DNA from: Brevundimonas sp. UBA7664
GTDB lineage: Bacteria > Pseudomonadota > Alphaproteobacteria > Caulobacterales > Caulobacteraceae
Direction: 5' to 3'
NCBI RefSeq assembly: GCF_002483305.1
Contig: NZ_DLHQ01000019.1
Span: 1 to 28,406 of the forward strand
Length of the DNA stretch: 28,406 nt
Shown here: piece by piece, positions 1-7,502 of the stretch
Layout of the letters: each line of letters begins with the position of its first letter
Numbering within the stretch: the stretch's first letter is position 1
Program-made: the position numbers and the translations under genes
The notes under the pieces: model-generated
What the model was told of the DNA's origin: nothing
What the model saw: the letters and a program-made list of their open reading frames with translations, nothing else
Databases searched by the model: none

Positions 1-213
1 GCGCCGCAGAACTGCCGGACGGTGATGCGGCGGTCCGAGAGCGGATTCGGCGGGTCGCTCTCACGGGTCTGCGGCGACGGCGCCGGGGCCGAGGCTGCGC
101 TGGACCGGCTTGGGGAGTCCCTGCGGCCGGCGGTCGAACCGTGCGATCAGCCTGGCGCGCTGGAGAGCCAGGACGCCTGGATCGCCCGCTGCCAGGCCCT
201 GCCGCCGCGCTGA
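1..213 (+). CDS. 3' end of an unrecognised protein (partial)
   Basis: The frame is open from the first base of the window and ends at TGA 211-213, leaving about 70 C-terminal residues. The piece contains three cysteines (near the start, in the middle and four codons from the end) and finishes in CQALPPR. It has no membrane segment and I recognise no domain. A hairpin follows the stop within 10 bases and the next gene faces it, both of which fit a true gene end. An ATG inside it at 22 could be read as a start, but the frame is already open upstream, so I treat the gene as truncated by the window edge. No function is assigned. Confidence 0.45.
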   Translation, partial: APQNCRTVMRRSESGFGGSLSRVCGDGAGAEAALDRLGESLRPAVEPCDQPGALESQDAWIARCQALPPR

Positions 214-219
214 CATGAC

Positions 220-250
220 GACGCCGCGCCCGGGGTGCGGACGCGGCGTC
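220..250. terminator. hairpin between convergent genes
   Basis: Perfect 9 bp inverted repeat GACGCCGCG (220-228) and CGCGGCGTC (242-250) around a 13-base loop. It lies between the stop of the partial plus-strand gene and the stop of csbD on the minus strand. There is no clear T tract, so it may work as a bidirectional transcript-end hairpin. Confidence 0.5.
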
Positions 251-272
251 GGATCAAAGCGCGTGGAAAGGC

Positions 273-458
273 CTAGTTGCGCTTGTCGTCGCGCAGGGTG
301 TCCTTGAGGCCGCCGACGGCGTTCTGGATCTTGCCCTCGACCTGTTCGGCGCGGCCTTCGGCCTTGAGCTTTTCGTCGCCGGTTACCTTGCCGGCGGCTT
401 CCTTGATGTTGCCGCCGAGGTTCTTGGCGGCGCCTTCGACTCGATCATGATCGGGCAT
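273..458 (-). CDS. CsbD family stress-response protein
   Basis: A 61-residue hydrophilic protein starting MPDHDRVEGAAKNL and continuing with the family's GNIKEAAGKVTGDEKLKAEG pattern, so the CsbD domain fills nearly the whole chain. CsbD proteins are small, abundant stress proteins of unclear molecular function; the founder is under SigB control in Bacillus subtilis. The open frame extends further upstream, but the ATG at 458 is preferred because it gives the family's normal length and has AAGGAT a few bases before it. An EcfG-type promoter (511-535) lies 53 to 77 bases upstream in the right orientation, which supports general-stress regulation. It is a single-gene unit that faces the partial gene at the window start. 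Confidence 0.9.
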   Translation of the reverse strand: MPDHDRVEGAAKNLGGNIKEAAGKVTGDEKLKAEGRAEQVEGKIQNAVGGLKDTLRDDKRN

Positions 459-510
459 GGGGTCATCCTTTGCTTGGGCGCCATCGGGGAGCGGCGCCTC
501 GTACAAGAAC

Positions 511-535
511 AACGGGTTACGACCGCGCGCGTTCC
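511..535 (-). promoter_or_regulatory. EcfG (general stress sigma factor) promoter of csbD
   Basis: Read on the minus strand, GGAAC (535-531), exactly 16 bases, then CGTT (514-511). This matches the alphaproteobacterial EcfG/SigT consensus GGAAC-N16/17-CGTT. The csbD start codon is at 458, leaving a leader of roughly 45 bases. A visual scan of the rest of the window found no second full match. Confidence 0.8.
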
Positions 536-592
536 ACCCCTGCGTCAAAGGAGCCGCGGATCCGCGACGGCTTCGGCGCGGCGCGGCCCGTT

Positions 593-1045
593 TCAGGCCC
601 GGCGGCGAAGCCAGGCCGCGACGGCCCAGGCGTGGGCATCGTGGCGGAGTTGTGCGAGCGCCTGATGCGGATCGAGCCAGACCAGCTGATGGTCGGCCTC
701 GACTTTGGCGGCGGGGTCCAGCGACAGGTGTTCGACGGTCCAGAAGCCGCCGGTGTTGTTGATCGGTTCGCCGTCGGATTTGCGGAAATACTGGGACGCT
801 TCAGCGATGCGGCTGAGCGGGCGCACGCGCATGCCGGTCTCCTCGAGGAACTCGCGGACCACCGCCTGTTGCTCCGTCTCGTCGCCGTCGACGGCGCCGC
901 CGGGCAGGTCGAAATAGCTGCCTTCGCCGCGGTCCACGCGAACGCAGGCCAGCCGGCTGTCCTGCACCACCAGTCCGAAGGCGGTGGCGCGCAGGCGGTA
1001 GTCGAGGCCGGACGCGGCGGTTCCGAACTGAAGGCGGACGGACAT
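593..1045 (-). CDS. Nudix hydrolase
   Basis: A 150-residue protein with a complete Nudix box at residues 50-72: G50-x5-E56-x7-R64-E65-F-L-E68-E69-T-G71-M. This is the metal-binding helix that hydrolyses nucleoside diphosphates linked to another moiety. The substrate cannot be read from the sequence. The open frame runs upstream to 1399 inside the kinase gene, but ATG 1045 lies 2 bases after the kinase stop codon and begins a normal Nudix N-terminus (MSVRLQF). It is the last gene of the signalling operon and is probably translationally coupled to the kinase. The C-terminus is rich in Trp, Ala and Arg (WAVAAWLRRRA). A housekeeping (d)NTP-pool or nucleotide-sugar role is possible. Confidence 0.88.
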   Translation of the reverse strand: MSVRLQFGTAASGLDYRLRATAFGLVVQDSRLACVRVDRGEGSYFDLPGGAVDGDETEQQAVVREFLEETGMRVRPLSRIAEASQYFRKSDGEPINNTGGFWTVEHLSLDPAAKVEADHQLVWLDPHQALAQLRHDAHAWAVAAWLRRRA

Positions 1046-1047
1046 GG

Positions 1048-2106
1048 TCAGAGGTCGAAGGTCAGATGAGCGCGGACGCCCTTGTGGGCCTTGTCGAACT
1101 CGACCGCCGAGCGCAGGCCCGAGGCCATGGCGGAGATGATCTTGCCGCCCAGGCCGGTGCCCTTGACGGTGCCGTCGCCCATGCCGGGTCCGTCGTCCTC
1201 GACGGTCAGGATGGCGCGGCCGTTGGCGCTCTGGTCGAGGCTGACGCGAATCTGCCCCGGCGCGCCCGGCAGATAGGCGTATTTCACGGCGTTGGTGACC
1301 AGTTCCGTGACCACCACGCCGAGCGACACCGCCTGGTCGGTCGAAACCCGCATGGGCGTCGCGTCCAGATGGATGGAGCAACCGTCCTTGTCGGGGCACA
1401 GGGACTGCGACAGCTCGTCGATCAAGCCTTCCAGATATTCGTCCATGGCCACCGAGGTCATGTCACCCGAGGTGTAGAGCCGGCGGTGGACGTGGGCCAC
1501 GGCCTCGATCCGGGCCTGGGATTCCTTCAGCGCGGCGCGGGCGCCCTCGTCGACCAGATGGCGCAGCTGCAGCGACATGAAGCTGGAGACCAGCTGGAGG
1601 GAGTTGCCGACCCGGTGATTGACCTCGCGCAGCATGGCCTCGGCGCGGTCGCGGGCGAGGCGGACCAGTTCCTGGGCCTCGTCGTTCTCGCGCTGGAGGC
1701 GACGGCGGGATACGGCCTCTTCGAGCGCATTGCGCAGCAGGGTGGTGAAGTCCTCGGACACGTCCTTGATGACATAGTCGGCCGCGCCGGCGCGCAGGGC
1801 GGCGACGGCGATGCGGCCTTCCTGGGCGCCGGTGACATAGACCACGGGCGGCGGGTTCGGCAGGGCGATGATCTCGGGCAGAACCTCGAGGCCTTCGCGG
1901 CCCGGCATGTAGTGGTCGAGCGCCACGACGTCGAAATCGCCCGGCTGGGCGACGAGCGTGCCGAGGCCGGCGTCGCCGTCGGGCGCGCAGGTGACGGCAT
2001 AGCCGTGCCGCCCCAGCTCCTTCTCGACCAGCCGCGACAGGCCGCGGTCATCGTCGATATAGAGCAGACGGATGACGTCGCCTTCGGGCCTCGGGGAGAC
2101 GGTCAC
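1048..2106 (-). CDS. receiver domain / HisKA_2 histidine kinase
   Basis: A soluble 352-residue protein. Residues about 10-125 are a receiver with acidic pocket D18-D19, phospho-acceptor D64 (in VALDHYMPG), T92 and K114. A coiled linker follows, then a HisKA_2 dimerisation domain with H164 in EVNHRVGNSLQLV. The C-terminus is an HATPase with the N box TELVTNAVKYAY, DDGPGMG and GTGLGGKII. HisKA_2 and related HWE kinases are common in Caulobacterales stress and light signalling; some phosphorylate PhyR-type regulators. There is no membrane segment. The ATG at 2106 overlaps the stop of the upstream regulator gene (ATGA). Having receiver and kinase in one chain suggests that phosphorylation of D64 gates its own kinase activity. 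The target regulator is not in the window. Confidence 0.9.
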   Translation of the reverse strand: MTVSPRPEGDVIRLLYIDDDRGLSRLVEKELGRHGYAVTCAPDGDAGLGTLVAQPGDFDVVALDHYMPGREGLEVLPEIIALPNPPPVVYVTGAQEGRIAVAALRAGAADYVIKDVSEDFTTLLRNALEEAVSRRRLQRENDEAQELVRLARDRAEAMLREVNHRVGNSLQLVSSFMSLQLRHLVDEGARAALKESQARIEAVAHVHRRLYTSGDMTSVAMDEYLEGLIDELSQSLCPDKDGCSIHLDATPMRVSTDQAVSLGVVVTELVTNAVKYAYLPGAPGQIRVSLDQSANGRAILTVEDDGPGMGDGTVKGTGLGGKIISAMASGLRSAVEFDKAHKGVRAHLTFDL

Positions 2107-2528
2107 TCGATGTCCGGGGCCTGCATGACGGAAAGGAACAGCCCCAGCTGGCGGATGGCGCCCGCGAAGCTTTCGTAGTCGACCGGCTTGGTGATGTAGA
2201 CGTTGCAGCCCAGGTCGTAGCAGCGCTGGATTTCCTGCTTGTCGTCGGTCGTGGTCAGGATCACCACGGGGGCCCGTTTGAGGCGATCGTCGGCCTTAAC
2301 CCGGACGAGGATGTCGGTGCCGGACATGTCGGGCAGGTTGAGGTCCAGCAGGATCAGCATGGGGCCGTTCAGCCGCACCTCCTCGCTGAACAGATAGTCC
2401 ATGGCCGAACTGCCGTCGGCGAAATGCGCGATCTCGTTGGAGATGTTGGCGCGGCGGATGTTCTTTTCGATCAGCTTGGCGTGGCCGAGGTCATCCTCGA
2501 CCATCACGATCTTGACGGCGTTGCTCAT
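2103..2528 (-). CDS. single-domain response regulator (CheY/Rcp1-like)
   Basis: A 141-residue stand-alone receiver. It has E11-D12-D13 at the acidic pocket, D62 in LLDLNLPDMSG as phospho-acceptor, T92-T94 (LTTTDD) and K114 in YITKP. There is no output domain, so it should act by protein-protein contact. The long insert before D62 and the form of the LTTTDD motif resemble Rcp1-type regulators, which pair with sensor kinases encoded next to them. The start (2528) and stop (2103) each overlap a neighbouring kinase gene by 4 bases, so it sits translationally coupled between two kinases. It is probably the phosphorylation target of the CHASE3 kinase, passing the signal to the downstream receiver-kinase or elsewhere. 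That partner assignment is inferred from context. Confidence 0.92.
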   Translation of the reverse strand: MSNAVKIVMVEDDLGHAKLIEKNIRRANISNEIAHFADGSSAMDYLFSEEVRLNGPMLILLDLNLPDMSGTDILVRVKADDRLKRAPVVILTTTDDKQEIQRCYDLGCNVYITKPVDYESFAGAIRQLGLFLSVMQAPDIE

Positions 2529-4057
2529 GAATAGTCTCCGGCGTCCGGGAGGATGAGGCGTGTGGGGAATTTCAGGATAAATGTCGAGCCCTTACCAAGC
2601 TCTGACTCCACGGTGATATCGCCCCCCAGACGGCGAACGCTGTTGCGCACAAAGGCGAGGCCGAGACCCTCTCCCGGCCGGTCCTGCCGGCCCGCGCGAC
2701 GGAAGAGCTCGAAAATCCGTTCATGGTCGCGGTCGGAAATCCCGCGGCCGTTGTCGGCGATGCGATAGACGATCCAGCCGCCCGGAATTTCCTCACCGGT
2801 AACCACGATCCGGCCGGGCCGCGACGGGTCGAGGTATTTGACGGCGTTGTCGATCAGGTTGCCGAACACCTGTTCGATCGACAGGCGGTCGCTCTCGAGC
2901 CGCGGAAGGGGCTCGACCACGATTTCCGCGCCCGCAGCCTGGGTCTGGTGGCGCACACTGTCGGCGATGTTCTGGACCATGACGCTCATGTCGAGCCGTT
3001 CGGGCACGAGATTGCGGCGGCCCTCGCGCGACAGTTTGAGGATGGCGTTGATCAGCCGGTCCATCTTTTCGGTCGAGGCGCGGATGAAGCCGATGGCCTC
3101 GGGCATGTCGTCGCGGACCGCGGTCAGGGCGTCCTGCTCGATCAGTTTGGGAGCCTTGGTCTCGACCGCCGTCATCTGTTTGTCGATGATCAGGCCGGCC
3201 TGCTCAAGCTCGGCGGTATAGCCCATGACATTGACCAGGGGCGCACGCAGATCGTGGCTGACGATATAGGCGAAGCGCTGGATTTCCTCATTGGCCCGGG
3301 TGAGTTCGAAGGTGCGGACCCGCACCTGGTTCTCCAGACCAGCGTTGAGGCGATCAAGGGCGTCTCGCGCACCCTGAACCTCAATGACATAGCGGCGGAT
3401 CAGCCAGGCGCTGGCGCCGGCGAGAACCAGGATCAGGGCGCCGCCCAGGGCGTTGGCGATGACCGTGATATTCCCGGCCCATTCGGACTGGCGGGTGCGA
3501 AACTGCAGGCGGGTGGCCTGGATTTCGTTGATGGCGGCGATCTCGCTCCGCATGGCGTCCATCAGGGTCTTGCCCTGGCCGAGCCGCACCACCGAGACGG
3601 CCTCGCCGACCCGACCGGTGCGGGCCAGGGCGATACTGCGCTGCATCACGGCCAGACGCTGGGCTGACAATTCGTCGAGGTGCTCGACCCGCGACTCCAG
3701 GTCGGGGTCCCCGAGGGTCAGGCCGCGCAGATCCTCGAACAGCTGCGGCAGCTCGTCGGTCGCCTCGGTGTGGATGGCAAGGTATTCGGGCCGCGCCGTC
3801 AGCAGGAAGCCGCGCTGTCCGGTTTCGGCGTCGACCAGCCGGGTCAGCACTTCGCGCGAGACCAGCCGGACCTGGTGGACCTTCTCGACGGTGTCGTTGA
3901 ACTCCGCCGTGCGCCGGATCAGAACGAAGACCGCCAGGTTGATGGCCAGCAGCAGCACAATCGCCAGAGCCAGCAGTCCGGCCACGCGTCTTCCCAGCGT
4001 CGGCGTGCGCACGAATTGGCTGAAGGCCTGCAGCGTGGGTCGGAACGCCGGAATCAT
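2525..4057 (-). CDS. membrane CHASE3-domain sensor histidine kinase
   Basis: A 510-residue kinase. TM1 is at about residues 25-47, followed by a periplasmic CHASE3 domain with the signature DAETGQRGFLLT at 76-87, TM2 at about 196-220 and a coiled segment. The HisKA domain has H268 in VSHDLRAPLVNVMGY, and the HATPase has N box FGNLIDNAVKYL, DNGRGI and GEGLGLAFV. CHASE3 senses unknown extracellular signals. The open frame extends to 4645, antisense over another gene; ATG 4057 is chosen because it gives a short cytosolic tail before TM1. No good ribosome-binding site is visible before it (the leader reads CTCCTCTCCG), so the start is less certain than the gene. It is the first gene of a four-gene operon. 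Confidence 0.9.
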   Translation of the reverse strand: MIPAFRPTLQAFSQFVRTPTLGRRVAGLLALAIVLLLAINLAVFVLIRRTAEFNDTVEKVHQVRLVSREVLTRLVDAETGQRGFLLTARPEYLAIHTEATDELPQLFEDLRGLTLGDPDLESRVEHLDELSAQRLAVMQRSIALARTGRVGEAVSVVRLGQGKTLMDAMRSEIAAINEIQATRLQFRTRQSEWAGNITVIANALGGALILVLAGASAWLIRRYVIEVQGARDALDRLNAGLENQVRVRTFELTRANEEIQRFAYIVSHDLRAPLVNVMGYTAELEQAGLIIDKQMTAVETKAPKLIEQDALTAVRDDMPEAIGFIRASTEKMDRLINAILKLSREGRRNLVPERLDMSVMVQNIADSVRHQTQAAGAEIVVEPLPRLESDRLSIEQVFGNLIDNAVKYLDPSRPGRIVVTGEEIPGGWIVYRIADNGRGISDRDHERIFELFRRAGRQDRPGEGLGLAFVRNSVRRLGGDITVESELGKGSTFILKFPTRLILPDAGDYS

Positions 4058-4177
4058 CGGAGAGGAGCAATAGCGGGGCGTTTCACCGTGTCCAGTCGCG
4101 TCACGGGAGAAAACCTCGCGGTTCCTGAGTTTTAGGGTAAAGATGAGGCCCCGACAGTCGTTGGGGGGGAGTATGTC

Positions 4178-4888
4178 ATGGTGTGGTGGTGGTGGATCGT
4201 TCCGGCGGTCGTCGGCCTGATCGGACTGGTTCTTCTGATACGGGGCCTGGGCGCCCTGTTCCGCGGCCGGGTGTTCAGCGGCTTCCTGGTCGGCGCGGGT
4301 GGCGCGGGCTTCATGGCGGCGGCGATGATCGTGGCCCTGCTGGCGCTGGACGTCCAGACCTATGGCCGGCTGACCTATGAGCGACCCGTGGCGACGATCC
4401 AGACCCGGCAGCTGGGACCGCAGTATTTCGAAGCGACGGTGATGCAGCCGGGGCAGGGCGAGAACGCGCCTGGCCTGAGCAACCTCTATCCGCTGCACGG
4501 CGACGAATGGCGCGTCGAGGCGCAGGTGCTGAAGTGGAAGCCCTGGGCCAATGTGCTGGGCCTCGACACGCAGTACCGGCTGGACCGGCTGTCGGGCCGC
4601 TACCAGTCGGTCGAGCAGGAGATCAATGCGACGCGCAGCGTGCATCCGCTGGCCGGCGGCGACGCGGGTCCCGACTGGCTGCCGTGGCGCATCAGCGCCT
4701 GGGACACGGCCCGGAAATACCGGAAATACGTCGACGCCGTCGACACCCTGTACGGCGGCGGCGCCTATATGCCGATGGCCGACGGCGCGAAATACGAGGT
4801 CTGGATCACCCAGTCCGGCCTGGTGGCGCGACCGGTCAATGATGCGGCGCGGGCGGCTTCGGCGGGGGGCTGGACGGAGGTCGACTGA
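4178..4888 (+). CDS. membrane-anchored protein of unknown function
   Basis: A 236-residue protein starting MVWWWWIVP, with four consecutive tryptophans at the membrane edge. Two hydrophobic helices follow at about residues 5-23 and 37-58. The remaining 175 or so residues are a soluble domain, probably periplasmic, rich in Tyr and Trp and with no motif I recognise. The start is well supported by GGGGGGA at 4163-4169 about 8 bases before the ATG. Its promoter must lie in the 120 bp shared with the divergent kinase gene. Similar proteins in related bacteria are sometimes labelled multidrug efflux proteins, but nothing here looks like a transporter, so I give no function. Confidence 0.75.
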   Translation: MVWWWWIVPAVVGLIGLVLLIRGLGALFRGRVFSGFLVGAGGAGFMAAAMIVALLALDVQTYGRLTYERPVATIQTRQLGPQYFEATVMQPGQGENAPGLSNLYPLHGDEWRVEAQVLKWKPWANVLGLDTQYRLDRLSGRYQSVEQEINATRSVHPLAGGDAGPDWLPWRISAWDTARKYRKYVDAVDTLYGGGAYMPMADGAKYEVWITQSGLVARPVNDAARAASAGGWTEVD

Positions 4889-4991
4889 AGGTCAGGGACG
4901 GCGCGGTAGGGGCGGAGGGCGTTCTTTCAACGCGCGAGTATCCGTGTTACCCATGCGTGTAGCTCTTTGAGCGGTCAGTCTGGAGATCACG

Positions 4992-5345
4992 ATGAAAGCC
5001 CTGCTCCTCGGCGCCAGCCTCCTCCTCGCCTTTCCGGCCGCTGCGGCGGCCCAGTCCGCCAGCTCCGGTCCGTCCCTGCCTTCGCCGCCGCCCAACATCC
5101 GGGTCGCGGGCATGATAAACAGCGTCGCGTTCGAGCCGACGGCCGCGCAGACGGCACGCCTCCGGCGGGACGGCGGCGGGACCTCTTCGCAACGCCGCGA
5201 GCGGGCCGAGCGCCTCGTCGCGCTGGTCAACAGCGGCCAGTGCCAGGCCGCTCATGACATCGCGGTCCGCGAGGGCGACCGCATTATGGCGGAACGGATC
5301 GGCGACGTCTGCCGGCCGTCGTCTGACCCCACGCCGGCCGCCTGA
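4992..5345 (+). CDS. small exported protein of unknown function
   Basis: A 117-residue protein with a clear Sec signal peptide (MKALLLGASLLLAFPAAAAA, cleavage probably near residue 20). A Pro/Ser-rich linker and a charged helical part follow (RRERAERLVALVNSGQCQAA). The mature protein has two cysteines, in SGQCQAA and GDVCRPS, which could form a disulfide in the periplasm. GGAGA at 4982-4986 lies 5 bases before ATG 4992. It is about 100 bases downstream of the previous plus-strand gene and faces flhA across a hairpin. I recognise no domain. Confidence 0.75.
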   Translation: MKALLLGASLLLAFPAAAAAQSASSGPSLPSPPPNIRVAGMINSVAFEPTAAQTARLRRDGGGTSSQRRERAERLVALVNSGQCQAAHDIAVREGDRIMAERIGDVCRPSSDPTPAA

Positions 5346-5363
5346 GTCGAACTGAAACTGAAA

Positions 5364-5385
5364 GGCGCCGGTGCAAGCCGGCGTC
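5364..5385. terminator. terminator hairpin shared by flhA and the small exported gene
   Basis: Arms GGCGCCGG (5364-5371) and CCGGCGTC (5378-5385) pair over 8 bp with one G-U, around the loop TGCAAG. On the minus strand it is followed by CCTTTCAGTTTC, so it fits best as the end of the flagellar transcript, overlapping the flhA stop. Confidence 0.6.
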
Positions 5386-7502
5386 TAGACGGTCCCTATC
5401 GTCCGCAGCCTTGCGCGCGGGTGGACCTCGTTCTGGCTCATCACCACCGTCTGGCCGCGGAAGCGTTCGATGATCGAGCGGACGTAGGGCCGAATCTGCG
5501 GCCCCGTCAGCAGGACGGCGGTCTCGCCGGCCATGGCGGCGCGCTCGAACACGTCGCGGACGGCGCGGATGAAATCCTGCAGGCGTGACGGGGCCATGGC
5601 CAGCTGACGGTCCTCGCCCTGACCGACGAGGGCGTCGGCGAAGGCGGCCTCCCATTCCGGCGACAGGGTGACGATCGGCAGAGCGCCGTCATCGCCCTTG
5701 TGCTGCCAGCACAGCTGGCGGGCGAGGCGGCCGCGCACGTGCTCGACCAGGGTGGTGACGCTGGAGGTGTGCGGCGCGGCCTCGGCCAGACCCTCGAGGA
5801 TGGCGGCGAGATCGCGGATCGAGACCTTCTCGCGCAGCAGGGTCTGGAGCACCCTTTGCAGGGTGGTGACGGTGACGACGGACGGGATCAGTTCGTCGAC
5901 CAGCTTCTTCTCTTCCGTCCCCAGTTCCTTCAGCAGCTTCTGCACCTCGGCGTAGGAGAGCAGATCGGCCATGTTCTCCTTGAGGATCTCGGTCAGGTGG
6001 GTGGTCAGCACCGTCGACGGGTCGACGATGGTGTAGCCGCGGAAGGTCGCCTCCTCGCGCAGGCTTTCGTCGATCCAGGTGGCGGGCAGGCCGAAGGCCG
6101 GTTCCTTGGTGTGTTCGCCGGGCAGTTCGACCTGACGGCCCGCCGGATCCATGGCCATCAGTGAGCCGAGACGGACCTCGCCCTGCCCGGCTTCCATCTC
6201 CTTGATGCGGATGGCGTAGCCCTGGGTGCCGAGGCGCATGTTGTCGAGGATGCGGACCGACGGCATGACGAAGCCGTACTCCTGGGCCAGGGACCGGCGC
6301 AGGGCGCGGACCTGGTCGGTCAGGCGGCGGCCCTCAAGATCGTTGATCAGGGACAGCAGGGAGTAGCCCAGCTCGATCTTGACCTCGTCGATGGTCAGGG
6401 CGGTGCCGATGGGCTCCTCGACATCCTCCTTCGGCCCGGTGGCGGTCGCGGCCATCTCGGCCTCGGTCGGTTTGGGCTTGAGCCGCTGACGGCCGAGCCG
6501 CCAGGCCATGAAGCCGGTTCCGACCGCCAGGGCCGCGAAGGGCAGCAGCGGCATGCCGGGGATCAGGCCGATCAGGCCCGCGGCGGCGGAGACGACGCCG
6601 AGGCTGACGGGGTTGGTCGCCAGCTGGGCGACCAGGGCCTTGTCGGCGGTGCCCTCGACGCCCGCCTTGGAGACGAGGAAGCCGGCGGCGATGGAGATGA
6701 TGATGGCGGGGACCTGGGTCACCAGGCCGTCGCCGATGGTCAGGGCGACGTAGGAATTGGACGCGTCGCCGATGCTCATGCCGTGCTGGAGCGTGCCGAT
6801 CAGGATGCCGCCGATGGCGTTGATGAAGACGATGATCAGGCCGGCCACCGCGTCGCCGCGCACGAATTTCGAGGCGCCGTCCATGGCCCCGAAGAAGGTC
6901 GATTCCTGCTCCAGTTCCTTGCGGCGGCGCTTGGCGGTTTCCTCGTCGATCAGGCCGGACGACAGGTCGGCGTCGATGGCCATCTGCTTGCCCGGCATGG
7001 AGTCCAGGGTGAAGCGGGCGGACACTTCCGCGATGCGGGTCGAGCCCTTGGTGATGACGACAAAGTTCACCACCAGGATGATGGCGAAGATGATGATGCC
7101 GATGATGAAGCTGCCGCCCATCATCAGGGCGCCGAAGGCCTCGATGACCTGACCGGCGCCGCCCGTGCCCTCGTGACCGTGGCTGAGCACCAGCCGGGTG
7201 GAGGCAAGGTTCAGACCCAGCCGGAACAGGGTGGTGACCAGAAGCACCGTCGGAAAGATGGCGAAGTCCAGCGGCTTCTTCATCATCACCGCGGTCATCA
7301 GGATCAGGACGCTGGAGACGAGCGACAGCGCCAGCAGCACATCCATCAGGAAGGCCGGGATCGGCAGGATCAGCAGCAGGATGACGCCGATGACGCCGAT
7401 GGCCATGGCCACTTCGCCGCGCACGACCCAGCCCATCATGTCGCGGCCGGTCGGACGGGCCATGCCGTCCTTCATCATGGTCGAGGCCGGGACGTCGGTC
7501 AT
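5385..7502 (-). CDS. flhA: flagellar type III export protein FlhA
   Basis: A 705-residue FHIPEP-family protein, the central membrane component of the flagellar export gate. The N-terminal half has about eight hydrophobic helices and carries the family signature at residues 146-180 (NFVVITKGSTRIAEV followed by DSMPGKQMAIDADL). The C-terminal half is the cytosolic domain that docks chaperone-substrate complexes and ends in MSQNEVHPRARLRTIGTV. Length is normal for the family. ATG 7502 overlaps the beta-lactamase stop by 4 bases (ATGA), so FlhA translation is probably coupled to that gene. Met-9, Met-10 and Met-14 are possible alternative starts. It is the last gene of the fliF transcript and ends at a hairpin. 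Confidence 0.97.
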   Translation of the reverse strand: MTDVPASTMMKDGMARPTGRDMMGWVVRGEVAMAIGVIGVILLLILPIPAFLMDVLLALSLVSSVLILMTAVMMKKPLDFAIFPTVLLVTTLFRLGLNLASTRLVLSHGHEGTGGAGQVIEAFGALMMGGSFIIGIIIFAIILVVNFVVITKGSTRIAEVSARFTLDSMPGKQMAIDADLSSGLIDEETAKRRRKELEQESTFFGAMDGASKFVRGDAVAGLIIVFINAIGGILIGTLQHGMSIGDASNSYVALTIGDGLVTQVPAIIISIAAGFLVSKAGVEGTADKALVAQLATNPVSLGVVSAAAGLIGLIPGMPLLPFAALAVGTGFMAWRLGRQRLKPKPTEAEMAATATGPKEDVEEPIGTALTIDEVKIELGYSLLSLINDLEGRRLTDQVRALRRSLAQEYGFVMPSVRILDNMRLGTQGYAIRIKEMEAGQGEVRLGSLMAMDPAGRQVELPGEHTKEPAFGLPATWIDESLREEATFRGYTIVDPSTVLTTHLTEILKENMADLLSYAEVQKLLKELGTEEKKLVDELIPSVVTVTTLQRVLQTLLREKVSIRDLAAILEGLAEAAPHTSSVTTLVEHVRGRLARQLCWQHKGDDGALPIVTLSPEWEAAFADALVGQGEDRQLAMAPSRLQDFIRAVRDVFERAAMAGETAVLLTGPQIRPYVRSIIERFRGQTVVMSQNEVHPRARLRTIGTV

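Noticed and set aside
1046..1399. N-terminal extension of the Nudix protein into the kinase gene
   Set aside because: The extra residues are an out-of-frame reading of the HATPase domain; ATG 1045 gives a complete Nudix protein.
4100..4125. A GGAAC word on the minus strand upstream of the CHASE3 kinase, considered as an EcfG promoter
   Set aside because: After 16 or 17 bases the sequence reads GTGA or TGAC, not CGTT, so it lacks the -10 half.
4058..4645. N-terminal extension of the CHASE3 kinase to the far upstream start
   Set aside because: It would run antisense through the divergent membrane-protein gene and add an Arg/Gln/His-rich sequence unlike any kinase N-terminus.
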